Assembly: GCF_014905175.1 (NCBI RefSeq)
Contig: NC_057790.1
Coordinates: 26,686,469-26,750,468 of the forward strand
Source of the DNA: Aphidius gifuensis
Taxonomy: Eukaryota; Arthropoda; Insecta; Hymenoptera; Braconidae
Direction of reading: 5' to 3'
DNA: 64,000 bases
The notes under the pieces were generated by a model. That model did no database searches, was not told the origin of the DNA, and saw nothing but the letters and a program-made list of their open reading frames with translations. This document shows positions 27,001 through 42,000 of this stretch, in pieces. The position numbers and the translations under genes are program-made. How positions within the stretch are numbered: position 1 is the first letter of the stretch; every line of letters begins with the position of its first letter.

Positions 27001-30000
27001 TTATTTATCATTTACACATATTGATTTTTTTTATTAAATATATAATATGTTTGTTTCAATATAAATTCCATCAACAAAATAAAAATTATCAAATGACATA
27101 AATAAATAAAAAATATATTTATAATTAAGCATTTTACATCGATATTATTCAAATTAAAAATTACATATTAAAATATACTGAATAAATATTAAACTACAAT
27201 TTTCATCAGTACATTTTTTCCTTTTCTATCTTTCAATAAATTTCAAATCTTTTTCGTGATTATGGTATTTGACTTAATACGAATCCAATTGTCTGTCACT
27301 TACCAGAAAAGTGATTGAGATCTCTAAAAAAAAAGAGTATAAATTAAAGCTCATACACTCAACTGTATTTCTTTAAATAATTTGTAAGTATAATATCCAA
27401 TTGCAAACAAAGAAAGCCACCAGCGTAAATTTTACAATGGTATTTTGAGGTTTGCCACAATGCTCAAAATGAAATGGTATATATAATCCAAGTCCAAAGG
27501 ACAAAACCTTAGTCCAATTGACTGGCTGTCTTGAACAGAAACGCTTGCTCGATTTACCAAGTGAGAAAGAGAATTCAAATATAGAGCAAGATCGAATTGA
27601 CACCTGCACAACTATTTCAAAAGAAAAAAAAAAAAAATCATCATCTCACCAAGTAAAAATCAATTGAATGAAAGACACATTTCTTTTATTTTTTTTTTCG
27701 TGCATTTTGATTCTCTGGTGCTGCAACGTTTGAATAATTCAGCCTCGTGAGTCTGAAAATGCGATCACAAACGGTTTTTCCTCTATGTCAAAAGCAAAAT
27801 ATACCCTCGAATGAATTCAGTAGCTCTTTATGTACAAATGTTATATAAGTAAATGTTTGAAAATACCTCACTAAAGTTTTATAATCGTCCCAACATTTGT
27901 ACACAAATAAAATGAACAAAAAAAATATCTCAGCAGATGACAATATTATCTAATAAAAATAAAAACTTTTTAAAGCGATTTAAAATTTGTAATTTTTTTT
28001 TTTTTCATATTCAATTTGCCATAAATAATATATTAAATATAAAATTTTTTTTTATTTAAATAGTGGTACTTTTGTAAACTTACATAACCTAAATTTAAAA
28101 AAACTTTTGATAAGCCACTTTTGTTTAACATCAATATATATACGGTGATTCAGTATTTGTCAAAGTAAATTTAAATTTTCAAAGTAACTGTGATGATGCA
28201 AAAGGAAATTGCTCAAAAGAATTTATATATATAAAGTCTGTATATTTGTCAACAAAATAAATATGCCAAATTTTTCATTTTACTCTCTTGTGGCACTTAA
28301 AATTTTCTAATGAAAATACTTGAATGTATACTAAAATAATATGATAATATTGTGAATGAAGAATTTTAAATGATAAAAGTTTAAAGGTTGTATATAATTC
28401 TCATTGCTTTTATTTCTCGATCATTAATTTTCTCCCTTTTTTATATTCCTATTACACAATGAATTTGTAGACCTGAACAACCAATGACAAAAGTCGTAAA
28501 TGATTGTGTGACTCATCCTTGTAATGTACACTGATGTATTAAAATTAAATTCAGGATATTATCTTAAAGCTGTACAGCAATTTATTTGACATTCTTTAAG
28601 TATTTTTATTTAAATAAAAAATAAAATAATCAACGCTCCAGCCATTTTATAAATAATAAAAAAATTAAGAAAATCCAGTTACTTTTTAGAGCAAATTTAT
28701 ATACATTTTTTCGATGGGAAAAAATCTTTCACAAGCAATTCGATTTTTCAGATAAAAGTGCAAGTTGATTTCCCAGAAAACCACTGTGAAATACAACGAT
28801 GTTTGAATAATGCAAACTCACGACGCTTAAAACTGATCGATCTTGCTTTTTTTATTTTATTTTACTTTTTCAGTATAAACATGTGTCTTTTATTTTTTTT
28901 ATCATTCAGAAGTTGTTTAACAAATCCAATTGTAAGTCAAAGATTTATTTTAAAACAAAAAAAAAAAACCGTTAATAATTTACATGTATGACATAACCTC
29001 AATTCAGCTCCCCTCAATATAGCTTTGAGTTTAAAACAATCGTCAAACTACACTTATGTAGGTATATAATTAAAAACGATTATTAGATTATTCATAAACA
29101 CTGGCTTTTAAAATTTAATTACACTAAAAAAAACTAAAGAAAAACGTCGCAATAAATTATGCAATCATCAATTTTTCAACGCATAATTTTTATCTAAATT
29201 TAACCTAACATAACCTAAAAAAAAATATATTAAATATCAAATTAAATTCATTTAATTTTCATGATAAAAATTAAATTAAAAATAGCATACAGCTTTAAAG
29301 TTACAAATAATCAAATTTAGATATGAAAAATTGAAGATTAATTAGCCTGTCAAATTAATTGTACTGTATTGATTATAATTTTAATATCAAATAATTTGAC
29401 ATATTGATACAACAAATTAAAATTTAAATTTAAAAATATATATAATTGACATGAGGAGATTGTTAATCAGTCATCAATGCGTGGCTCTTGGCATTAATAA
29501 TCCTGCGCAAAATTAGACTGAATAACACTACAAGTCATCCTCCATTGGGGATAACACAACTGTCAATTTGACAAGTGACAAATTCAAAACACGAGTTCAA
29601 TGAATCGAGGATTCTTGATAATCAAGTCTAGCCAACTTATTCAACATAAAATCATCCCTTTTTAATATATCCTCAAAACAAATAACCCATTGTTAGCCTC
29701 TTTTCATTGTTTTTTTTTTTTTTTTCAAATTAAAAAATGAATAGCATCAACTGCAGCCTTGTCCTTTGCCATTGGGATCAATTTTTTTTTCGTTTATTTA
29801 TCTTCTTTCAATTTAATCTTTTGAATTTCGTGTCTACAACGTGTCGAAATAATTAAAATGATTAGTTAATTGCTTCGATGTCTGTCTCAAGTATCTGCAA
29901 AGCAAAAATAAATTGATTTATATTTAATAATATATGATAAAGAAAAATATGTATATGTGGAAAAATATAGACATGACAAGTTGAGGGTTTTAGTAAATGA

Positions 30001-33000
30001 AGGGGAAGACACAGACACACCACTACTTCGTTGACTAATCGAGAGGGATACCAACAAAAGTGGTGAACCACTAAAAAACCATACAGCTTGCAATACTTCT
30101 CACGAAAATCAATAACACCAATAATAATAATCAAAAAAAAAAAAAAAATTAAAAAAATCCACAGAATTCTTGAGGTAATATAAAAGAGTACTTTTATTCT
30201 CATTGAAAAAGCCTCCTCTTGAATTTCGCCGTCGTTGCTCATCTTGTCGATCTTGAAAACGTGGTGAAGGATCAATTTCTATTTTTTTTTTTTTTTTTTC
30301 TGTATTTCATTTTTACATAGGTTTAATCAACTTGAAACTATATTTTTTTTGCTCAATAACAAATGGGCCTAAGTACCAAATGAAAAACTTTAAAATGAAA
30401 ATTAAAAAAAAAAATTTTTAAAAGCCAAAAAATAAAAGACAAAGTTGTTATCAAAAAATTCACTAATTCCATGAATTTCAGGCTTTTTAATTTCTTAATT
30501 ATAAAAGGGCGTAACTTTAAAAATAATTATTTTTTTTTATTTAAAAAATTTTTAAAAATCAAAGTTAAAGAAGGAAAAAAAAAAGGCTTTTTTTTACTAT
30601 TAAAAAAAGTAATTAAAAGACACATAATAAATAAAAAAAAATAGCAAGAATATTTGTTAAATTCACGAGCTTTTTATTTGAGATAATATTAAAAATAAAA
30701 AATAAAATTTTAATGAAGCAATACAGCAGATAATCAGCAAGTAAATGATGAAAATTTTGTCGAGATAATAATTTTATTTTCGCGATTAATCGTCTACTAA
30801 AATAAAAAGCTAATAGTTAATTGTTTAATATAAAAAATATGTGGTAGCACAAGCTGTCTTAATGGCGAAATAAAATGATGATTAAGAAAAAAAATTAATA
30901 TCAACACTTGGCTCTATATTTATTTTATTGGTGATATGTATTTTTTTTTTTTTTCTTCTTTATTTCTGGTATTTTTTCATTCATTTTTAATTAGATGAAA
31001 TTGAAAGACTGGTAGCTGATGCTGGTATATATATTAAATTGAATGAGAAATTGGTATTTTTTCACTTAGCAGCTAGTTAGTCCTGTCGAACCCCTGGCGT
31101 GGAACATATTACAAGCTTCGAAGCCCCTCATCGATCTTCAACGCTGTTTTTACTCTCCACATTAATGCCAACCCCGATTTAATACTAAATTCACAAAAAT
31201 TTAAAATATTCCAGAAACTTATTTGATCTTCAACAAAATTAACAAATTATTATTTTTTTTATTTTTTTTTTTGATATATTTCTCTTGGATAGATGCTCGT
31301 AACTTTTATATATATTTTCAAGAAATTTATCAATTTTTTAGATACTTTTATATTTTTTTTATATAATTTATTAATTTAATATTTCTTGTAGCATTTTTTT
31401 TTTTTTATATATAAGAAATAAAAAATAATAATTTATCAATGAATATTTATTTCATTTTGAATTATTTAATAAAATATTAAAATTAATAACAAAATTTTTT
31501 TTTTTTTTTCAATTATCAGTAGAAAATTTTATAAACTTTTTGATGAATTTTAATTATAGCTGGTGAAATTGTACTTGTAAAAGACAGGATTTAAATTTAA
31601 TTTGAAAAATAAATGAATTTATTTGTAATTATTAATTATTTAAAATAATACAGCAAAATTATAAAATTCATTGTCATTTTTATTATCAAAAATTTCATAA
31701 AAAAAATTTATTAACTTGAAAAAATCAACAAGAAAGGCATCTTAAATATTTTTATAATTGTTAATTCCCAATCTAATATTTATTTTATTTTTTAAATACT
31801 CAATAAATCAATTTATTATTTTTTTTTTTCAGAATTCAACATGGAGTGAATGGTCAGCATGGTCAAAGTGGTCTGGATGTTCAAGGTAACTAAATATAAA
31901 AACTCCATTAACCATCAAAAAAAAAAAAAAGAAAAACCCTCACGACATTTTTCTTCAACCAATTTTTCATTTATAAAATTTTTAAATTAAATTAAAAAAA
32001 ATATATAAATGAATCTTTGTTTCAAAAAACTGCTCACTCTTTAAATTTAATAAACTCAATAATTTTAAAAATACATTACCAAGCTGTATTAAATTTACAA
32101 GTAAAACCATTTAAGGAAAAAAAATTCTTCATATACAATTCCATAAAATTTTTATATCAATTTTATCATATAAATTTTTAAAAATAACCCACATAAATAT
32201 GACATGCACATTCTCATAAAGCCAGTACTTCCTCAGGCAATAAAAAAATAAAATGAAAAATAAAATATTTAAAAGAAAACAATTTGCATTATTTTATTTT
32301 ATAAAATTTTAATTATTTTTATTTAATAGGAGTTGTGGAGGTGGTCTATCCCGTCAACATAGAAGATGCAAAAAAAAACCATGCAAAGGAAAAACTGGAA
32401 GTACAAAATACAAAATATGCAACAGTCAGGTAAGTTGATGACTGAAATAATAATTAGCACGATGATATTTTATCAATTAATTAAATTATACATAAATATT
32501 GTTTATATAAATGCAAAAAGTTAAATTTGAAATAGCACAGTGTAGATTTTACTCAATGCAAATTTATTTTATTTACATGTACGTTGAGTAAATACACACA
32601 CATATACACTAAGTGATTAGAAACTACTTTGCATAAGGGAATTGGTCCTTCAGCAAGATTCAAGGAAATTGAGTTTGCCACTGTTGTTGAATTCGTTACA
32701 AGTTCTTGGATGTTGCTCTTGTAATTTTGACATCAAACTTTTGAAGAAATAATTAACTGTTATGTTTGACTGGTCAAGCATTGGACATAAATTTACACAA
32801 ATTATACTCATATTTTTCTTGAACAATATCAAAAAAATAAATTACTTTGTATTTTTTTATTTTTTGGTAATTTAGGCTTGATGTCAAGCAAAAAGATTAA
32901 AAAGATTTTTTTTTTTATTAAAAGAATAAGTGACCTGAATTATTAGCTATTCACTTGATTAAATATTTTTTTTTTTTTAAATATAATTTAAAAAATTATT

Positions 33001-36000
33001 CTGTGATTTATAAATTGACTGATAATATCAATTTTTTTTGTTCAGAAAAATTTCAAAAGAAAATTTATTAATTTATGCAATTAATGTAATTTAAAAATTT
33101 TTTTTTAACTAGACTGGCACTCCATAGGTCCAACCTTTTTATTACTTGATGGTTTTTACAAATTTGGCCTACGCATGTGTCTCGAAATATTCTTGCTGGA
33201 TTATTAAAAACCTTCAACCTTTTTTCTCTATTTGTATTTTTTTTTTTTGTGGATTCTACATTGGCCACAACGAATTCTAAAGGATTTAACAAAATCCAGG
33301 TTAATCGTGACAGTGTTGTCATTGAAAATTTTTTTCATATCATTATAATATTTATAATTCTTTTTGATGTAATAATTAACCGCTTCATTTTGATATTTAA
33401 CCATCAAGTTCAAAAACAATATTGAATTTTAATATTTTTGTTTCTATGGCTTTATATCCCCCACGGAAAAATTTTATAAAATTTTTCCATGGGGGTAAGA
33501 TAATCCAACTTCTCAAGTATTCTATCATAATGCAAAAAACCCCATAAACAAGATAAAGTATACTTTCTTTTTATTTTGACTATATTTCATGTTAACATTT
33601 ATTTTGTTATATAATATTTGAAATTCAAATAAATTCATGATTTTTAATTTTTATCTTTTTAACTTTTAACAACTAAACTGGCACTCCATATAGGACCAAC
33701 CTCAATTTTTTTTTTTCTATAGCAACAATCAGACTGTCTACAAATTTTATATTAATTTTAAAAAATCTAAATCTACCAGGTGGAAATATTTCTCCGTCAT
33801 TTCTCCACTTTTTTCCGAAAATGACTCATGGTTGGAGCAATGACGGAGAAATTTATGTATAACTCTGGTGAATATATTTCTCCGTCATTACTCCAACCTT
33901 TTTTCGCCTAAAAGTTTTTTTCAAGTAATATCATTGACTTTTTTTTTTTTTAATTTACAACACATACGCATTGTTACAGTGTACATAATAATTGTTGAAA
34001 TATGTGGAATATAAATATATAATTTATTTTAGTTTTATTGTTATAAATTATCTAACGGAAAATTATTTTTATTGTATATTAATATGTAATTTTTTTCTTA
34101 AAGATTATTTTTATAAAACGATCGAATTTTCATTTACATCAAATTTATTATCAATTTATTCATCGAATTTATTTTTACAAGTAGGTTGATGAAGTTCAAT
34201 ATGTTTGAGAGAAAAGTCTTTTGTTTGCTTTTCGATTATGAATTTTTTTTACAGAGGCTAGGAGCCATAGGCTCAGCCGCAGTCTTGAATTTTTTATTTT
34301 GCAATTAAAAATGTTTAATAATTTAATTTAAAGTTTTTATTAAATTTAAAGTTTAAATTAATCAATGATTATTTATTTATTCAATTTGAAATTTAATAAA
34401 AATTTCAAATTAGTTTTACGTTAAACTTCAAATTAAATTGTTAACAATTTTTAGCATAAGTTTATTCATTTTTAACATACGAGATCAATGGGAATTAAAT
34501 CTGGCTGTAAACGATATTTAATTTTGTTATTGGAGGTGAAAGTATACAACATTTTTACTAAATATTTCTATAGTTACAATAGTTATTTATTAATGCACAA
34601 TTTTTTACATTCTTTTATTTTATTAATTTCAATTTATTAATGCCACAGAAAAGAAAAATTATCACTCAAGAGATCAATCAAAAATATTTAAATACTTAAC
34701 TAGTATTATTTTTAAAATTTTAGAAATATTAAATTACACCTAAATGCTAAAGTAACATTTAAAAAAAAATCCTAAACAATTTTGACCTTTAAAAAATATT
34801 AAATAACTTTTTTTATATTTTTTTTTAAACATGATAATTTGTAAATGTATTTGATGATTGGTAGTGTAACTAAATAAACTTTGAATAAGCCTCGAAAAAA
34901 ATTTTAAAAAATAAATAAAATTAACATGTATATATACACAATGCACAAACTGAATATTGTCGAGATGATTTAACAGTGTAGCCATACTCTGGAGATGTAT
35001 GTATATGAAGTGTAACATGTATTCCCCAGTGGGCATGTTATGATGCAAGTGACCTACATGAAAATTTTGGCATGAATTTCAATGCTGAATCCCAACGTTA
35101 TACTCGACTGCATACTTGAGTAACTCGACAGCCATTTTTCTATATATATTATCATTCTAAAATCCACGAAAAAATATATTAAAAAAAATAATGAAAAAAA
35201 TTAAATATACATTTCCTAAAATTTCTCGTGGGCTTTTACAATTTCATAGATCAATTCTTCGTCTTCTTGAGCTTTTATCCATCATAAAAGCTCTCATATA
35301 TATAAAATAAATTTTTTATAAATAAAAGGTCATTATTATTGTATTTGTAAATTTTTAAAAAAAGTTTAAAAACACTTTGTTAGATCGACATTTGATAGGT
35401 ATGTTGGATAGACATATATATATTATTTTGGTGACTTGTTAAGTACTTTAAAACTCGGCAGTTGGTCGTAGAAAGTTTTAACCCGTAGAAAACCCCCTAA
35501 AGCTGTCTATTACACCAAAGCCATTTTGTGAACAAGATCCAAACTGTTACAGCATCATCCGGTTTTCTCAATTATATTATAGAAGAGGAACTACGGAGCA
35601 CAAACTATTACCCGATTGGTTAAATCTATGGCATCATTTTCTGCATATATATATTCTCTCTTCCTTTTTCTCTCTCTGACTCTCTGAATAATCAGCATCA
35701 TTAGACAACGTAATAATCTTAAATAATTTTTGCTTGCATTTTTCGACTCAATTTTTTGAGTATTAAATTTAGCATTTAAAAAAAATATTAAATTAAAATT
35801 TGACGTATTTTTTATGTGTTTAATTAACACTGATCATGGAAATAATATCAATAAATTTTTACGAAAATTAACTTGGTTTTATATTGATAAAATTTTCATT
35901 TTTTTTGTTGATAATTTTTTGTTGTATTTTAAAAAAATATTGAGTGTAGAATTTTTTTATTACAGGTTGAATAAATTGTAAAAATAAAAATGATGTTTGT

Positions 36001-39000
36001 TATTGTGACAATATGTTCAATTTTAATATTTTATTATTTTGTGATTAAAAGTCATTTTGAATAAAATCCACCCTATAAATTCATGAGAGACAATAATTTT
36101 TCGGGTCAACAATAAATTTAAAGCTAAAATCCAACCGGATAGGATTTAGCTGGTGCAATATCAAGGGTTGTTATATATATACCACACTACTTCCGTTAGT
36201 ACTTCCCTTTTCATCGGCTTTTGTGGATTTTTTTTTCATAGTGTGCGTATTTATCTGTACAAACATGTACATCAATACACACGTGGTTTAAATCTACATG
36301 CATTTTTTATTAGAAGGAAAAACCGAGCTTATAAATGATAATTAAAATAACCGAGTCAAAGTATTTTGCTAAATTCATATTTCTTTTAAATTGTATTTGT
36401 CAATTTATAAATTTGAGAGAAAAAATTGTATTTTAATATTATTACTATTTTTTTTACGAAATTAAATTTTTATATATTTATTCGATTCAATTTTTTCATA
36501 AAATTAATGGCATAAAAGTTTTAAAAATTTATATTATATGTCATGCGGAGTTATATTATTTATAAATTATCATTTTTCATGATAAAAATATATAACCTAC
36601 CTAGATTTAAAAAGGAAAAATGACGTCAATGATGTAGAGAAATGAATAAAGAATTTCTTCATTATCTTTTTCTATTTTTAAAATGAAAATTCTTGTATTT
36701 CTTCAATTGCATTTTATTGATATTGCTATTTTTAATAATAAAAAAATATTATAAATTTTTACAAGAAAAAACAAAATATCGAAAAAAAAAGAAAGAAAGA
36801 AATTTAATTATTTATTGGGGTGTTTTAATATTTCCTAAAATTCAATTGAAAAGCTTCACAAATAACTGATGATAATTTATTAATTTTTTTTAAATAAAAA
36901 AACAATTATTTTTTATTGTTGGCAGGTGCTTTTTTTTTGGAAAATAAAAAACAAAAAAAAAAAAAAAACGACAGAGATAGTCCCTTGTGTTTTAATATTT
37001 TTTATAAATATTTTTATAAATAATTAAATAAAGCTCAGAGCTTACGGAGTTGGAGCTTTATAATTATTAGAACTTTAAACAATAATAACACACATAAACC
37101 CTATCTTTATAAATTAAACAAATAAATAAATAAACTCATGGATTTATTAATTAACAATTTAAAAAATTAGCAAGTAATTTATTTCATATAAAACCCCATA
37201 AAATAAGAAAATAAAAGATGACAAATAAAGCTGGATGTAGGTCCTTATATCACTAAAGTGATGATATGTAAATATGAATTATTAAAACAACAAAAAAGGG
37301 ATCTTTATGAATTTTAAATCTGGCTTTTGGGAATCATTTCCCACTGGTAATATATTCCAGCTGAATAACCAAGTGCAAAAGCGAATAAAATATCCAAATG
37401 CAACTCTCTATATACACATATATAGATTAAAAGTATACACACTATCAAATAAAATAAACAGCAAAAGATATTGTGCCCTTTATACCTCTTTTACTATATT
37501 CTCAAATTAAAATAAAAAAATATAAAAAATTATAGTTTACTCTCGTGTGTGTCGTTAGCATACCAATGAGTCTAACATCATTTTTCTCTTTTTTATGATA
37601 CACTTTTTACCAAAGCCCAACATTAAAAAAAAATTATTTTTTTTTCAACTTTGAATTAATATACCTTTCAGCTAGCACTCAACTCTTTTACTTTACTCTA
37701 AATCTTATACATATATTCATACATGTAATTCATCTGACTTGAAAATTAAAAAATACTCCAGTGATTATAGTCAACGAATAGTCAGCCTATCAAGTTACAC
37801 AAATTTTTTATCCTATCAATTAATTAACTACTACATAATTGTCATTTTAAAAATTAATTTTGATAAATTTATTTAAAAATCATTTACCTTTTAAATTTTT
37901 CATTTAATTTTTTATCAAATTTCGAAAGATAAAAACTGTTTAAGAATTAATTGACTCAAAGAATTCAAAATGTAAAAAAAAAATTGATAATTGAATTAAA
38001 AAATTAACTCATGACCTGGTTATAAAATTTTATTAAAATTATATAAAAAAAAAAAGAAAATCATTTGTCATAAAAAATAAAATAAAGTTCTGCAATAATA
38101 TATAAAAAAAAAAAAATTCATATAGCAATATAAAATTTTCAAATGAATATTTAACTGATAATATAAAAGTAAAATATTTTTTATCTTTGTTGAATGTTCA
38201 TAAAATTCTAGCTAATAAAAGTCTCGAAATAAATTCATTGAATTTAAATGAAGACAATAGTTTGAAAAGCATATTTAATATTTTTTATAACAGTGGATGA
38301 ATAACTTTTGTATTGCAAGCTGTGATTGGTGTCATTAGACAAATATATACATGTATTTTGACAAATCGATAAGCTCGTTAGACATGAATTTAACAAGTTC
38401 AGTACGGATCAAATTTACTCACATCCAAAACTACTGATAATTATGTTTAAATTGTCATCACATTTACACAAACAATAACACACACGCATATGCTATTACA
38501 CAATGCTTCGATTGATGTACACTGATCCTCATACAGATGTTGAATTAACATCTAGTTTATCACAAAATAATAATTGTTATTGTAAACGTCAATCAGTTTG
38601 TTATACTATTTACTGAAAATTGATTGTTCAATTCAATTATAATTGTATTTAATTTTTAAAAATTATTTTTATTCATATCGATAAATAAATTAATGGATAA
38701 ATAAATAAATGAACAATAACTTAATCATATTATACTAAAACTTTTTAATTAATTATTTAATCAAATTTACAACTTAAACTTTAAAAATTAATTAAAAAAA
38801 AAAATATAATTTCATTTTTAAAATAAGCAAGTATTTATTTTAAAAAAATATAATTTATTTTTATATTTTTTTTTTGCATTTAAAAAATATCCGTTTATTT
38901 ATTTATTAGAGAAAAAAAATTTAATTAAATTTTTATATTTCATAATGAAAAATATAATTAAAATTTTTTTTTTTTTTTACTCAATTTTTATGTCATTTTA

Positions 39001-42000
39001 TTTTTTTATTATTTTTATAAATAATAGTATTTTTTTATTTTTTTTAAATCCACTTAAATAAAATGAATTATTAACATTTTTTTATTTGTATTATAAATAT
39101 TTTTTCTATTTTTTAATTTCAAAAAAAAAACCATATTTAATAAAAGTTGTAAGATAAATTTATAACTAATTATTTTTAATTATAATTTTGTAGTTTAATT
39201 ATTATTATTATTAGTAACATTAATAATAATATTTTTTAATTTTTTTATATCAAAAAAAAAGTATTTGACAGGTGTCTAACATCTTGACCCATCAATCCAA
39301 CACGTGTCATTACTAAAATAAATTTATCTTTTCTCTTAATTTTTTTTTCTTTTATATATATTACTTGATGGTTTTTCCAAATTTGGCCTACATGTGCCTC
39401 GAAATGTTCTTGCTGGATTACTAAAGACCTTCAACCTTTTTTCCCCATTTGTAATTTTCTTTTGTGGATTCTACATTGACCGCAACGAATTCTAGAGGAT
39501 TTAACAAAATCCAGGTTAATCGTGACAGTGTTGTCATTGGAATTTCTTTTCATATCATTATAATATTTATAATTCCTTTTGATGTAATAATTAACCGCTT
39601 TATTTTGATATTTAACCATAAGGTTAAAAAGCAAAAAACGTAATTAAATTTTATTATTTTTATTTCTAAGCCTTTGTATGATTAACAATTTTTTTTTTTT
39701 TATACTATAAAAAATTGTTAATCATAAAGAGGCCTAAAAACTTTATTCGAAATGTATAATAAAAAAAATTGATTTCGCAACAAGGCAGCTGAATTTATTA
39801 TACTTTTTTTCGTTCATATTATTATGTTAACATTTATTTTTAACTTTTAATAACAACTAGGCTAGCACTCCATAGGTCCAAGAGAAATTTTTTTATAGCA
39901 ACAATCAGACTGTTTATAATTTTTTTAAGTTGGCCCATACATGAGGCTTACAGAAAGACGCGATAAACTATAATCGAATAAAAAAAACCTTTAAATGAAT
40001 ATTATATTAATTTTAAAAAAGTCTAAATCAACTCGGTGGAAATATTTCTCCGCCCATTTCTCCACGTTTTTCCGAAAATAACCCATGGTTGGAGAAATGA
40101 CGGAGGAATTCATGTATAACTCTGGTAAAAAAATTTCTCCGCTTTTACTCCAACCTTTTTCCACCTAAAGTTTTTTCCAGTAATATCATCTACTTTTTTT
40201 TTTTTAATTTACAATACACGTACGCATTGTTACAGTGTACATAATAATTGTTGAAATATGTGGAATATAATTTATTTTAGTTTTGTTGTTTTAAATTATG
40301 TAACAAAAAATTATTTTTATCATACATATATTATTACTCTGTGATTTTATTCTTTTTTGCACTTTCTTGTTTGAGATTATCTTCATGAGAAGCATTTCTT
40401 TATATCTGTCACATATCTCAACATGTAGAAGGTATTGAATAAATAGTTGTTTCTGCATTGTGATAAGGTTTTCATGAGTGGTATTACAAGTTTTTTTTTG
40501 TTTTTAATTAAAAATGTTTAACAACTTAATTTAAAATTTTCATTAAATTTGAAGTTTAAATTAATCAATAGTTATTTATTTATTCAATTTGAAATTTAAT
40601 GAAAAATTCAAATTAAATTTCTAAACATTTTCAATTAAAAAAAGAACAAACTTATCATAATTAATCAATATTGTTTACGTTAAACTTCAAATTAGATTGT
40701 TAACAATTTTTGGCATAAGTTTATTCATTTTTAACATACGAGATCAATGGCAATTAAATCGGGCTCTAAACAATATTTAATTTTGTTATCGGAGGTGAAA
40801 GTATACAACATTTTTATTAACTATTAAATATTTATAAATATTTCTAACAATAGTTATTTATTAATGCACAATTTTTTACATTCATTGACTTTATTAATAT
40901 AATTTATTGATGCCACAGAAAAGAAAAAAAGAGGCTTCATTTCTTGTTTTTTTAACAGAGAAAAAAATTAGCAAGGGATAAATTAATCAAATCAAAATTA
41001 ATATTTTTTTTAAATTATATTTCAATTGAATAAATGTAACAGCTTTTGAAACATTTATATATTTTTTTTTTAAACAATACAACCATTCTAATAATAATCA
41101 TGTAAATTTTTAGAAAAAAAACGACAATTGTTTGTTAATGATTTGTATTTATAAAAAAATAATAAAGAAATAAATTTGTATTGATGAAAAAAAAATATAT
41201 AAATTGGGGTGAAGAAAATATCGTTAGGGTGAAAAAAAAAAAAAAAAATTATAAGACTATTGAGTTTGAGAAAATATATCTCTCGGGAGTTTGAGAAAAT
41301 GGCTAAGTCAACCTATCGTTTAACCTTATTTTTACAAGCATTTCAACTTTATTTTTCTTCATTCTATTTATTTTTTTTTTTTTTTAGAACGCTTCTTTAG
41401 ACAGATTCCTAAATACAATTTTATATATTTTTTTTGTTGTTTCTATCTAGAGAATAAAATACACGCGTGTATGTGTTTATACGATAAAAAATAAAGTGGT
41501 TATTTTCACATGTATTTTTTTCTACAATCACACTTGAATTTTTAGTTTATTTTTACTCATAAAAGCATCCTCATAATCGATTATACATTTTTAATAAAAA
41601 AAATTATATTTTTCATAATTTCATTATTTTTATTAACGAGGTTTAATAAAATAAAAAAAGTTAATTAACTCAATGTAAAATAAAATATCCCCGGGTTATT
41701 TAAAATTTACATTGCCATCGGAATTTTTTTTTTTCTTTTTAATAAATTACAATATTATTTTTTTTACGATAATAAATTCATGAATATTATTTATTCATTT
41801 GTGTATTTTTTTTGTAAAATTATTCATTTTTATAATTTTAAAATTCATTATTTATCGATACAAGAAAATATTGGTTTATTATTTTTTTTTTTAAATTTAA
41901 TTTTTGGATTAATTCATTTGAATTTTTTATCGATTAGTAATAAGACTAATAAGCAGAAATTTGTAATGAAATTGTCGAATAATTATCAATAAAATACATA

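Larger units (their letters stand above)
21067..31832 (+). other. ADAMTSL intron 2 (10.8 kb)
   Basis: Holds A repeats 3 and 4 as an inverted pair and B repeat 2. GC-richer patches at 27420-27600 and 31080-31180 may be regulatory. A minus-strand 137-codon frame at 29862-30275 contains a Phe/Ile run from poly-A DNA and is not convincing. Confidence 0.7.

Noticed and set aside
28758..28860. Possible extra exon in intron 2 starting after TTTTTCAG
   Set aside because: The acceptor looks good and the reading frame is sensible for ~34 codons, but no GT donor follows before poly-T coding, and it does not fit between exon 2 and exon 3.
29862..30275. 137-codon minus-strand open frame with an apparent membrane segment
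   Set aside because: The hydrophobic run comes from a poly-A tract read backwards. There is no family resemblance, no splice context, and it lies in an intron of the ADAMTSL gene.
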